Source: Paenibacillus monticola (lineage in GTDB: Bacteria > Bacillota > Bacilli > Paenibacillales > Paenibacillaceae). Taken from it: a DNA stretch of 64,000 bases. Below the pieces are notes generated by a model. It saw nothing but the letters and a program-made list of their open reading frames with translations. It did no database searches and was not told where the DNA came from. This document shows positions 45,002 to 52,477 of this stretch, piece after piece. Location of the stretch: NCBI RefSeq assembly GCF_009664975.1, contig NZ_WJXB01000007.1, positions 372,001 through 436,000 of the forward strand, in the 5' to 3' direction. The translations under genes were made by a program, and so were the position numbers. Numbering within the stretch: the stretch's first letter is position 1; each line of letters begins with the position of its first letter.

Positions 45002-45038
45002 GCCATTGCCGCTTCAAGCGAATACATCATTGTATTCG
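44992..45038 (-). promoter_or_regulatory. ANTAR target: tandem hexaloop hairpins in the nirB leader
   Basis: Minus-strand RNA folds into two neighbouring hairpins. P1 (45019-45038) has arms CGAATAC/GTATTCG and loop AATGAT. P2 (44992-45015) has arms GAAGCGGC/GCCTGCTTTC with one bulged base and loop AATGGC. Both hexaloops have A at position 1 and G at position 4, the established ANTAR recognition rule, and the linker is 3 bases. An ANTAR protein is encoded divergently next door. Confidence 0.85.
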
Positions 45039-45060
45039 TGATTGATTATTTATTAAACCG

Positions 45061-45090
45061 ACTATACAACAGAAAATAGAGATACGTCAA
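45061..45090 (-). promoter_or_regulatory. Sigma-A-type promoter of the nir operon
   Basis: On the minus strand TTGACG and TATAGT are separated by 18 bases. Transcription would start near 45054, about 16 bases before the first ANTAR hairpin. Confidence 0.75.
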
Positions 45091-45148
45091 CAATTATGAC
45101 ATTTAAATTTTTAAATTCTTAAATTTATCGACAAATCGGTTGCATCTG

Positions 45149-45165
45149 TGTTATATAAATTAACA
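45149..45165. promoter_or_regulatory. GlnR/TnrA-type nitrogen box
   Basis: TGTTATATAAATTAACA matches the GlnR/TnrA consensus TGTNA-N7-TNACA exactly, with symmetric arms TGTTA/TAACA. It lies between nirB and the ANTAR gene, about 37 bases before the ANTAR gene start and about 60 bases upstream of the nirB -35 element, so it could act on either. Confidence 0.7.
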
Positions 45166-45201
45166 TTAAGATTCAATATAGTTATAAAGGAGCGTCAAAC
45201 T

Positions 45202-45798
45202 ATGCATTCCCTGTTGATCATTCATAATAGTATGGCAGAGATAGACATAGAAGAGCGTTCAGCTAGCAGTCCTGACAGTGTTCTTCGTTCCTGTGGGTAT
45301 CTTGTCAAGATCGCCACTACCTCAAAGGAAGCTCTGTCCATGATCAGAGATGCGGATGCCTCGATTCTCCAATGCCCGATTACAGAGATCAACACCTGGG
45401 GTATTCTACTCATGCAGCAAAAAATTGCGCCGATTATCTGGTGGTGTACCCACGAGACTGCAAATCTCTCTGTCGCTGCCTGTGATGACAATATTATGGT
45501 AGATGGTGTATTATCGCCTTCTATGCTCGCTCAGGAGATTCACTGGACCCTTCATTTCAGTGCAAAACAATGCTTCGAGCGGCAGCAATGGCTGAAGGAA
45601 CGGGAGCAGCTATTGTCCCGAATTGAGGAGCGGAAATGGATTGATATGGCTAAGGGCATTCTGTCCAAGGTGAAGAACATTTCCGAATCAGAAGCCTATG
45701 ACCTTCTCCGCAAGCAAGCGATGAACGAACGCAAGCGTATGGTTGACGTAGCCACTTCTATCGTCAAGGTATATCAGCTGTTGCAGGATCAAACATAA
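45202..45798 (+). CDS. ANTAR-domain antitermination regulator (NasT-like)
   Basis: A 198-residue protein. The N-terminal ~120 residues have receiver-like layout but no acidic phospho-acceptor: where LLxD is expected the sequence reads ASILQCP. The C-terminal ~60 residues (RIEERKWIDMAKGILSKVKNISESEAYDLLRKQAMNERKRMVDVATSIVKVYQLL) are a complete ANTAR RNA-binding domain. It is read divergently from nirB, whose leader has the target hairpins. The ATG at 45202 has AAAGGAGCGTCAAACT upstream. Signal input may be allosteric or by partner, since phosphorylation looks impossible. Confidence 0.9.
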   Translation: MHSLLIIHNSMAEIDIEERSASSPDSVLRSCGYLVKIATTSKEALSMIRDADASILQCPITEINTWGILLMQQKIAPIIWWCTHETANLSVAACDDNIMVDGVLSPSMLAQEIHWTLHFSAKQCFERQQWLKEREQLLSRIEERKWIDMAKGILSKVKNISESEAYDLLRKQAMNERKRMVDVATSIVKVYQLLQDQT

Positions 45799-45814
45799 GG
45801 GGGCTTACTTATTT

Positions 45815-46861
45815 ATGATAAATATATTAAAAGAAGTCGCCCGAGGTAAGCGCGGGGCCCGTGATTTAAGCTACGAAGAAGCCGTCTATACAGCAGAATC
45901 TATTCTGGGCTTAACCGCTTCTCCTGTACAGATTGGAGCTTTTCTTATCGCCGAGCGCATCAAACTTGAAAGTATAGAAGAGCTGGAAGCCTTTGTCAGC
46001 GTTTGCCGTAAATACGCACATCGCGAACCCTTGCAGCAGGGACTGGATTGCGCAGGTCCCTACGATGGAAGAAAACGTTCCTTTGTGTCAACGTTCCCGA
46101 CAGCATTTCTACTCTCGGCAGCAGGGTTGCCGGTTACTTTGCATGGAGCCGCCTCTTTGCCGCCCAAATGGGGAGTGACACTGCAGGATATCATTCACGA
46201 AACCGGGATTAATGTCACCCAGCTAACCCGTAGGGAAGCAGTAACTGCTGCCCGTGAGAGCGGAGTGCTGTTCGCTGCTGCGGAACAGTGGTGTCCTCCC
46301 TTGGGAGCGATCCGGAGTCTTCGTGAAGATATTGGCATGCGGACTATTTTTAATACAGTAGAGAAGCTAGTCGATTATTCCTGCTCTCCCTTCATCGTCT
46401 TCGGTATCTATCACAATACCGTCTTCGACCTCTTATCCAGACTCATTATCAAACTTGGTTATCAAAAAGCATTAATCATCCAAGGTGTAGAAGGCTCTGA
46501 GGACCTCTATATTGACCGTCCAACCCGTGTATACACTATAGAAAATGGTCTTTCCGCCTTGGATATTATCGATCCAGAGTCGCTGGGTCTGGACACCGAA
46601 GTACCTGAATTAGATTGGACGGCCCTTCAGCAGATAACAACAACAGAAGCTGTACTGCAGGGAGGCGGGCACATGGCCTTTTATAATCAGACGTTGTTAA
46701 ACGGCGCAGCAAGGCTGCATTTGGCCGGAAAGGTCAATTCTTTAGAAGAAGGAGTGTATACGTGCAAGCATTTATTGGATAACGGTGAAGCTTGGTCCGT
46801 CTACACCAGATGGAAAAGCGCACTGCTAGGCAGTAAAGCAGCCTCCATTAGCCCAGCGTAA
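45815..46861 (+). CDS. TrpD2-like (anthranilate phosphoribosyltransferase-related) protein
   Basis: A 348-residue protein of the anthranilate phosphoribosyltransferase/nucleoside phosphorylase fold (YbiB/TrpD2 group). ARDLSYEEAVYTAESILGLTASPVQIGAFLIAERIK is the typical start. The canonical glycine-rich GTGGD loop is replaced by DCAGPYDGRKRSFVSTFPTAFL, so it is unlikely to be a classical TrpD. It lies 16 bases behind the ANTAR gene with AAGGGGGC upstream and may have a role linked to nitrite assimilation or its regulation. Confidence 0.85.
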   Translation: MINILKEVARGKRGARDLSYEEAVYTAESILGLTASPVQIGAFLIAERIKLESIEELEAFVSVCRKYAHREPLQQGLDCAGPYDGRKRSFVSTFPTAFLLSAAGLPVTLHGAASLPPKWGVTLQDIIHETGINVTQLTRREAVTAARESGVLFAAAEQWCPPLGAIRSLREDIGMRTIFNTVEKLVDYSCSPFIVFGIYHNTVFDLLSRLIIKLGYQKALIIQGVEGSEDLYIDRPTRVYTIENGLSALDIIDPESLGLDTEVPELDWTALQQITTTEAVLQGGGHMAFYNQTLLNGAARLHLAGKVNSLEEGVYTCKHLLDNGEAWSVYTRWKSALLGSKAASISPA

Positions 46862-46880
46862 AAATACAACAACAAATCTG

Positions 46881-46939
46881 AGCACCAACACAGCACAAAA
46901 ACCGCCATCTTTCGGCGGTTTTTGTGCTGTGTTGGTGCT
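46881..46939 (+). terminator. Very long perfect hairpin terminator behind the TrpD2-like gene
   Basis: A perfect 26-bp stem (AGCACCAACACAGCAC... pairing with ...GTGCTGTGTTGGTGCT) and a 7-base loop ATCTTTC. The inner arms AAAAACCGCC/GGCGGTTTTT are a normal terminator by themselves; the outer arms extend it. Length is exceptional for a terminator. Confidence 0.85.
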
Positions 46940-47153
46940 GTTTATTCCAGATCGTTCGTGGTTCTCAAGAAGCCATTTCGAATGGTTCTTAACATTCGAC
47001 TGATTCCCCACAGAACTGCGGAGTCATTTCTTCTTGATAAAGCTCATAGTTTGTATAAAAATTGTCCTGAGTTCTGCGAATGATAGTGCTTACATGAATC
47101 TCATATAGTATAATTTATTAAGCATTAGATGCCAAAAATAGGAGTGATTTCAT

Positions 47154-47441
47154 TTGTCCGAACAATTCGAAATGTACGACGACCCGTTCAAGATGCTGAT
47201 CCTACTGGCTACACTGATCTCAGAGAAGCAAGGTGTGGAATTGAAGTATGAGCATGTTCCTACTTATGAAAATGATGTATTCGCAATTCAACATGAGAAA
47301 TTCGTCTATAAAAAAGACGGGACTGAAATTACCTGGTTTGAATTTCTGGGCAGAGACATTGCCTCTACTACCGACCTGAGCCGGTCCCAGTACAATAAGA
47401 TGTTTGTGGATTGTATGGCTTCTCTTTACAGTCTTGAGTAG
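47154..47441 (+). CDS. Hypothetical small protein
   Basis: A 95-residue acidic protein of unknown function. The TTG start has AGGAGTGATTTCAT upstream, a TATAAT box lies nearby and a terminator follows, so it is a good gene. Aromatic motifs (WFEFLGRD, YDDPFKML) suggest a globular alpha-beta domain; no family recognised. Confidence 0.7.
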   Translation: MSEQFEMYDDPFKMLILLATLISEKQGVELKYEHVPTYENDVFAIQHEKFVYKKDGTEITWFEFLGRDIASTTDLSRSQYNKMFVDCMASLYSLE

Positions 47442-47471
47442 CTCTAGCGCTTCTTCATAATTCTCCTTTGC

Positions 47472-47518
47472 GGGAGCCTCTCCGGTAGATTCTTATCTGC
47501 GGAGGGGCTCCCATTTTG
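47472..47518 (+). terminator. Terminator of the gene at 47154
   Basis: GGGAGCCTCTCCGG pairs with GGAGGGGCTCCC-type arms and is followed by ATTTTG. Confidence 0.85.
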
Positions 47519-47670
47519 AGCACAATCCCCTCAGGTTTTCCCTCTCGTAATAAGGATAATTTAATGTGTGAAACAAATAAATTATTATCTTTTTTAAAAA
47601 TAGAACTTTAGTAGATTGTCCTACTCCGCTCATTTCGATATAATAGCTAATAAACAAGCGGAGGTAAACT

Positions 47671-48054
47671 ATGGGCGGCTCCAGTAGAAAAGAACCATTC
47701 CGTTATGTAATGAATCAGCCTATTGATTGCTGGCTCGAAGTACCAGCCAGTAATGCTGGTCCCGGAGCCGGAAAGTTAACTGAGGGGATACTGCTTGACC
47801 TCAGCCATTCCGGCTGTAAGGTACGTACTTCCTTAAATCTCCGCTTCACAGCGGGCGATACGAAGCTAATTATTCATTTTCAATTAAATGATGAGAAGCT
47901 ACAATTTGAGGGCAGTGTACGTTGGGGCTGGATGTTCGGTCTCGGCCAGTACCAATATGGAGTAAGACTGGATCTGCAGGAAGCCGAAGAAGATGAACTT
48001 CTACGGGAACTGGAAACATGGACAAGTGCTCGAAGTAATGTTGAAGGAATGTAG
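47671..48054 (+). CDS. PilZ-domain protein
   Basis: A 127-residue single-domain protein. RKEPFRY near the start and DLSHSGCKV (the D/N-x-S-x-x-G motif) are the c-di-GMP-binding elements of PilZ, followed by a beta barrel (LIIHFQL..EGSVRWGW...YQYGVRL). The first motif is short of the ideal RxxxR, so c-di-GMP binding is likely but not certain. AAGCGGAGGTAAACT precedes the ATG. Confidence 0.8.
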   Translation: MGGSSRKEPFRYVMNQPIDCWLEVPASNAGPGAGKLTEGILLDLSHSGCKVRTSLNLRFTAGDTKLIIHFQLNDEKLQFEGSVRWGWMFGLGQYQYGVRLDLQEAEEDELLRELETWTSARSNVEGM

Positions 48055-48071
48055 GATCTATGGAGTTCTTT

Positions 48072-48101
48072 GGACGCCCTCCACACAGGAGTGGCGTTTT
48101 T
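48072..48101 (+). terminator. Terminator of the PilZ gene
   Basis: GACGCC-CTCC pairs with GGAG-TGGCGTT and is followed by seven T. Confidence 0.8.
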
Positions 48102-48225
48102 TTGCGCAAAAACGAAAGCAAAGCTTATCCAGCCTTACTCTCGTCCACTGAACTACATCTTTAGATGATAATACCATTGTTCCGGCGATGAAGATAAGTG
48201 ACTAATTTCCTAACTAAGTAGGCTA

Positions 48226-48984
48226 TCAGGACTCTACTCTTTTCTTAACAAGTAGGACTGTTACATATAGTAGCAGAACTGCCGTAATCACTTCGAACAC
48301 AGCCGGCCCTAGGTTAATGATGCTGCCGGAATTTGTATAAAAGTCAGGCGTAATCTTTCCCTCAACCATATGAAACTGTAAAGTATTCTCCAATCCGCTA
48401 AAAGAATTACTAAATAGCTGCTGCTTTATATAGGAAATTCCATTATTGAGTATAAAAAATATTGCGATTCCTATCCACACCTGCCCCTTTATCCGCACAC
48501 TTCGTGCCACCGTTATGGACAGCATCAGAAGAATCATCAGGTACCCTGCTACCCAGAGCATTTGCAGCATACTTCCGAATGAAAGAGTCCAAAAATTTAC
48601 CGGAAGGAAATCTGCCGAATGAAACATAATATAAAGACCCAGATGCAACCCAGCCATCACCACGACTCCCAGCAGAAGAATCCATCCCAATAGCAGCGGA
48701 GACAGAACACTAAGAACAGGGTTCACTGGCAATAGCCGCCGATGATAGGATCTCAAATTGTGATCATAGGTACGCACGTTATAGATTTGGAGGATAATCC
48801 CGGCAATCAAATAGGTAATTATATTTCCGATGAACATCCCTTCACTCGTTTTCTCCCCAAACCGCCATATCCCGGTTTCACCCGCAAATATCCATAAGCC
48901 GACTTGCACCAGCAGGGTAATTGCAAAAACTCGAAGAATCCGGTCCCGATTGCGTCTGAAATCATACTTAAGCAGCATTAGCAT
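48226..48984 (-). CDS. ABC-2-type permease (second transporter)
   Basis: A 252-residue membrane protein with six hydrophobic segments and no recognisable substrate-binding motif. It is last in a five-gene operon and overlaps the ATPase before it by seven bases, so it is the membrane partner of that ATPase. Substrate unknown. Confidence 0.8.
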   Translation of the reverse strand: MLMLLKYDFRRNRDRILRVFAITLLVQVGLWIFAGETGIWRFGEKTSEGMFIGNIITYLIAGIILQIYNVRTYDHNLRSYHRRLLPVNPVLSVLSPLLLGWILLLGVVVMAGLHLGLYIMFHSADFLPVNFWTLSFGSMLQMLWVAGYLMILLMLSITVARSVRIKGQVWIGIAIFFILNNGISYIKQQLFSNSFSGLENTLQFHMVEGKITPDFYTNSGSIINLGPAVFEVITAVLLLYVTVLLVKKRVES

Positions 48985-49679
48985 TCTGCATACACCTCTC
49001 TAAACAGTTCATCGATACTCTTCCCGTGACGGAGCCGGAGTTCATCCACTTCGCTATGCATGATGACTTCTCCCTCTTTCAGAAATATCACATCATCAAA
49101 TATTCGCTCTATGTCTGATACCATATGGGTCGAGAGTAATATCGTACTGTCCTCTTCATAAAACTCCACCAGTGCATCAAGAATTCGAGTTCTCGCCACT
49201 GGATCTACCCCACCAATAGGTTCATCCAGCAAATATAGCCTCGCTCTGCGTGACAGGACCATTGTAAGCTGCAACCGCTCATTCATTCCTTTAGACAAGG
49301 TGTTCACCTTATCTTTTTCCTTCAGCTTCATAAATTCCAGCATGCGCTGAGCTTTGTCTGGATCAAAGTCAGGATAGAACGCACGCTGAAACTTTAGAGC
49401 ATCACCAACACTCATCCATGATTCGGTCAGCGGTCGATCAGGCATGAAGGATACAACCGCCTTACTCGCAGGTCCCACAGGTCCCCCAAGAACGGCTACA
49501 GAACCGGAGGTTGGGTGGGTCAGACCAGCAATGATCTTCATTAATGTACTTTTACCGCTGCCGTTGCTGCCTAGCAGTCCGGTGATCTTACCTGCACCCA
49601 GGGTAACGGATACACCGCGCAGTGCGTGTGTGGCACTGTATTTTTTCGTAACCTCATGAACTTCCAGGATATTCTCCAC
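48978..49679 (-). CDS. ABC transporter ATPase (second transporter)
   Basis: A 233-residue ATPase with Walker A GSNGSGKST, the Q-loop region SFMPDRPL, signature LSKGMNERLQL (variant of LSGGQ), Walker B LYLLDEPIGGVD and H-loop STHM. The signature and its pairing with a GntR protein suit the YtrB/YtrA-type envelope-stress transporters. The GTG at 49679 has GGGGG nine bases upstream and is preferred over the ATG at 49703, which overlaps the GntR gene. Confidence 0.9.
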   Translation of the reverse strand: MENILEVHEVTKKYSATHALRGVSVTLGAGKITGLLGSNGSGKSTLMKIIAGLTHPTSGSVAVLGGPVGPASKAVVSFMPDRPLTESWMSVGDALKFQRAFYPDFDPDKAQRMLEFMKLKEKDKVNTLSKGMNERLQLTMVLSRRARLYLLDEPIGGVDPVARTRILDALVEFYEEDSTILLSTHMVSDIERIFDDVIFLKEGEVIMHSEVDELRLRHGKSIDELFREVYAEC

Positions 49680-49692
49680 CTTGCTAATCCCC

Positions 49693-50067
49693 CTATTCTC
49701 CATCCTTGGTCCCGATACTCTCCGCCACAGCCGCTAGAATATCCTCTCCCTGAAAGCCAAGATCCTGCATCCCACGGATAAAACGATCTAAAATGTCCTT
49801 GGCCATTTCTTTTTTAATCGTCATGATTGTCTCTTCCTTGCTTGTGACGTATCTACCCATTCCGCGCCGTGTCTCCACAATCTCCTCACGCTCCAGTTCT
49901 TGAAATGTTCTTTGCACTGTATTCGGATTAATCTGCATCTCACTGGCTAGTTCGCGCACCGAGAGGATCTTATCCCCTGGTTTCAGCTTGCCTGTGACGA
50001 TTTCTCCTTTGATGTAATTCATGATCTGGAGGTAAATCGGCAGGTTGTTATCGAATTCGATTGTCAT
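49693..50067 (-). CDS. GntR-family regulator (YtrA subfamily)
   Basis: A 124-residue winged-helix regulator. LPIYLQIMNYIKGEIVTGKLKPGDKILSVRELASEMQINPNTVQRTFQELE is the complete GntR DNA-binding domain; the short C-terminal part matches the YtrA subfamily, which lacks a large ligand domain and controls neighbouring ABC transporters. The ATG overlaps the previous gene's stop by one base (TGATG). It probably represses its own operon. Confidence 0.92.
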   Translation of the reverse strand: MTIEFDNNLPIYLQIMNYIKGEIVTGKLKPGDKILSVRELASEMQINPNTVQRTFQELEREEIVETRRGMGRYVTSKEETIMTIKKEMAKDILDRFIRGMQDLGFQGEDILAAVAESIGTKDGE

Positions 50068-50813
50068 CAAGCAACGTCCCTTCGTCTAAACACGACAAAT
50101 CCGGCCAAGAGAAATAGAAGCATATACACGGCGAGCATCGTAATGGAGAAACTTAAGGTCATCCCCCGCATGGGTGCTCCATTCCCTTCGTATGCAGAAA
50201 GATTCAAGTTAGGGAATAATACATATTTGTAGAAATCACGAGATATGACCAATTTATCTATCGTAATGGCGAACATTGTGATCCCGATCGTTACTCCAGT
50301 GGAAGTCGTCAAGATACCGATCATAAAGGCCAGAGTTACATACACAACGGTGTACACAAAACCATATAAGACCGACAACAGGATCTCTGAGAATCCAGCC
50401 TCTCCCCCATTTAGCCCAAACCATAAAATACCGGAGCCGTAGACTGCAATAGTAGTAACTATCGTCAGAGTCAAAGCATAGACCAGTACGATCACATATT
50501 TGGAAGCAAGAATAGCGGTGCGGCTGCGGGCCCGAATGAGAAGGAACTTAATGGTTCCTTGCCCGTACTCCTTGGACACAACACCAGCTGTACCGATGAT
50601 AGCAAGAATGGTTAACGCCTGACCAATGCCATTGGGCAGCAGCATCGTCGAAGAGAAGTCAAAGGCCGATCCAAATAATTCAGCAGATACAGAATGTACT
50701 ATATAACCTACTAGCAGCGGTAATAGAATGAGCAGCACATACGGCATAAAGAACATGCGCTTCTTGGACAATTTCAGCCATTCATTAATCATCAGGTTAT
50801 TAAATCTACGCAA
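50067..50813 (-). CDS. ABC-2-type permease (first transporter)
   Basis: A 248-residue membrane protein with six helices and the pattern of ABC-2 permeases (ISKEYGQGTIKFLLIRARSRTAILASKYVIV as the coupling region). It starts at TTG with GGAGGGAACCTCA upstream, overlaps the first ATPase by eight bases and is partner of that ATPase. Substrate unknown. Confidence 0.85.
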   Translation of the reverse strand: MRRFNNLMINEWLKLSKKRMFFMPYVLLILLPLLVGYIVHSVSAELFGSAFDFSSTMLLPNGIGQALTILAIIGTAGVVSKEYGQGTIKFLLIRARSRTAILASKYVIVLVYALTLTIVTTIAVYGSGILWFGLNGGEAGFSEILLSVLYGFVYTVVYVTLAFMIGILTTSTGVTIGITMFAITIDKLVISRDFYKYVLFPNLNLSAYEGNGAPMRGMTLSFSITMLAVYMLLFLLAGFVVFRRRDVA

Positions 50814-51795
50814 TGAGGTTCCCTCCTGTCCATTTCAAGAAATCTTCTTCCAGACTTTGTTTCAGCTCTGTGATCCGGTAGATACCCACTCCGCCGATCC
50901 CAAGGGCTGTTACAAGCGCAGGTACATTACTATCCAACAGCGTTACTGTCAGCTCAGCGCGTGTACTATCCATACCATTCAACTGTGCAATCTCTGTTCC
51001 TTCCACGATGTCTATCGCAGATTGGAGCAAATCAACACGAATCGTTAGTTTCACCTGTGCTGCCGCTTCTTGCTCCTCACCCAACTTCGTCACCGTCACC
51101 AGCTTGCCGTTCTGAATGACCACCGCGCGGTGACATATTTGTTCAATCTCAGCCAGCATGTGACTGGAGATTAGAATGGAGATGCCTTCCACCTCGGCAA
51201 TCGTGCGCATGTATTCGCGCATCTCGCGAATGCCGGCAGGATCAAGGCCGTTGGTCGGCTCATCGAGGATTAATAGCTTTGGCCGCTGAAGTAATGCCTG
51301 GGCAATCCCTAGACGTTGACGCATGCCCAGCGAATAGGCCTTCACCTTCTTGTTCATCGCTTCCTGCAATCCTACCAGCTGTACAACCTCATTGATCCTC
51401 TCGTCATTGACCTCATCTGTCATCCGCTGATATTGCTTCAGATTATCAAGTCCGGTCATATACGGATAGAATTCCGGGTTCTCAATAATGGCTCCAATGT
51501 GGGCAATGGCCCGCTTGAAATCATTCCGGATACTATGGCCCTGAATCATCACATCGCCTTCACTCATCCGAATCAGACCCGTCATCATCCGAATCGTCGT
51601 TGTTTTGCCTGCCCCATTGGGTCCGAGGAGCCCGACAATCTCACCCTTACGGATATCAAAAGACAGCTTATCAACAATCGACTTCCCCTTGATGATCTTG
51701 CTCACGCCATTCATTTGCAGCACTAAGGGTGCTTCCTTACCAGGCTCTACGTTCTGCTGCTTCATCGTCATTTGATTCATCATTATCTGATTCAT
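50806..51795 (-). CDS. ABC transporter ATPase (first transporter)
   Basis: A 329-residue ATPase of the CcmA/antibiotic-export type. Walker A GPNGAGKTT, signature YSLGMRQRLGIAQALL, Walker B LLILDEPTNGLDP and H-loop SSHM are complete, and a C-terminal extension of about 90 residues follows. The ATG at 51795 has AGGGAGGATTTCG in front. It opens the five-gene operon that also encodes a GntR regulator. Confidence 0.92.
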   Translation of the reverse strand: MNQIMMNQMTMKQQNVEPGKEAPLVLQMNGVSKIIKGKSIVDKLSFDIRKGEIVGLLGPNGAGKTTTIRMMTGLIRMSEGDVMIQGHSIRNDFKRAIAHIGAIIENPEFYPYMTGLDNLKQYQRMTDEVNDERINEVVQLVGLQEAMNKKVKAYSLGMRQRLGIAQALLQRPKLLILDEPTNGLDPAGIREMREYMRTIAEVEGISILISSHMLAEIEQICHRAVVIQNGKLVTVTKLGEEQEAAAQVKLTIRVDLLQSAIDIVEGTEIAQLNGMDSTRAELTVTLLDSNVPALVTALGIGGVGIYRITELKQSLEEDFLKWTGGNLIA

Positions 51796-51974
51796 CGAAA
51801 TCCTCCCTGACCTTTTCATTGTGTCGGTGTTATAGTTAAATAGTACACTAACATAGATGATCTGTAAAGCCTAATTTATGTAAAATTTTTCTGCGATTTG
51901 GACTCTCTACTAGTCTCTCAACCAAACCAAACCTATTACCAAACATAGAATAGCAAATAAAGGAGGAATGACAA

Positions 51975-52346
51975 ATGAAAAAAGAAGTCCATGTGTCTCA
52001 GACTTACCCGCGCCTGACCGTTTATAATGAGGAAAACTTCAGTGGAAGCAGCAGGATTTATACTGGCAACCTTGGCATCCGGAATACAGATTCTATTCTC
52101 GACGGGATAGAAAGCTTACGTTTCTTCTCCACCAGCAGTAATGCTACCTTGGTATTGTTCACAAGAACCCGCTTTAGAGGTAACTTCCGGGTACTGCGTG
52201 GAAATCGCAGCATCAGTGATCTTGACGACTACATTAACGGGAATGATGTGGAATCCATTATATCAAGCAATCAGCGTCTTACCTTAGAGCAGATCCGCAA
52301 TATCCGCAGTAGTGGTGACCTGCCGTCAGGCTACCGGTTGATTTAA
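51975..52346 (+). CDS. Beta/gamma-crystallin-fold protein
   Basis: A 123-residue protein with two Greek-key motifs: LTVYNEENFSGSSRIYTGNL...SILDGIESLRF and LVLFTRTRFRGNFRVLRGNRS...NGNDVESIISS. The second ends in the calcium-type N/D-N/D-x-x-S/T-S pattern as NDVESIISS, the first is less clear. Bacterial members bind calcium and can stabilise structure. AAAGGAGGAATGACAA precedes the ATG; no signal peptide. The tail after residue 100 is outside the fold. Confidence 0.85.
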   Translation: MKKEVHVSQTYPRLTVYNEENFSGSSRIYTGNLGIRNTDSILDGIESLRFFSTSSNATLVLFTRTRFRGNFRVLRGNRSISDLDDYINGNDVESIISSNQRLTLEQIRNIRSSGDLPSGYRLI

Positions 52347-52376
52347 TATCAATAAACGAATGGTTGAACAATGATT

Positions 52377-52430
52377 AGAGGAGTTCCAACAGCCTATTTG
52401 TGAAAGGCTGAGGTGCACCCTCTTTTATTT
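52377..52430 (+). terminator. Terminator of the crystallin-fold gene
   Basis: An imperfect stem with AGAGG/CCTCT outer and CAGCC/GGCTG inner pairing, followed by TTTATTTT. Confidence 0.6.
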
Positions 52431-52477
52431 TCCGCTATAATGACTCCATACATATCAAAGGGAAAGAAGGTATCCAT

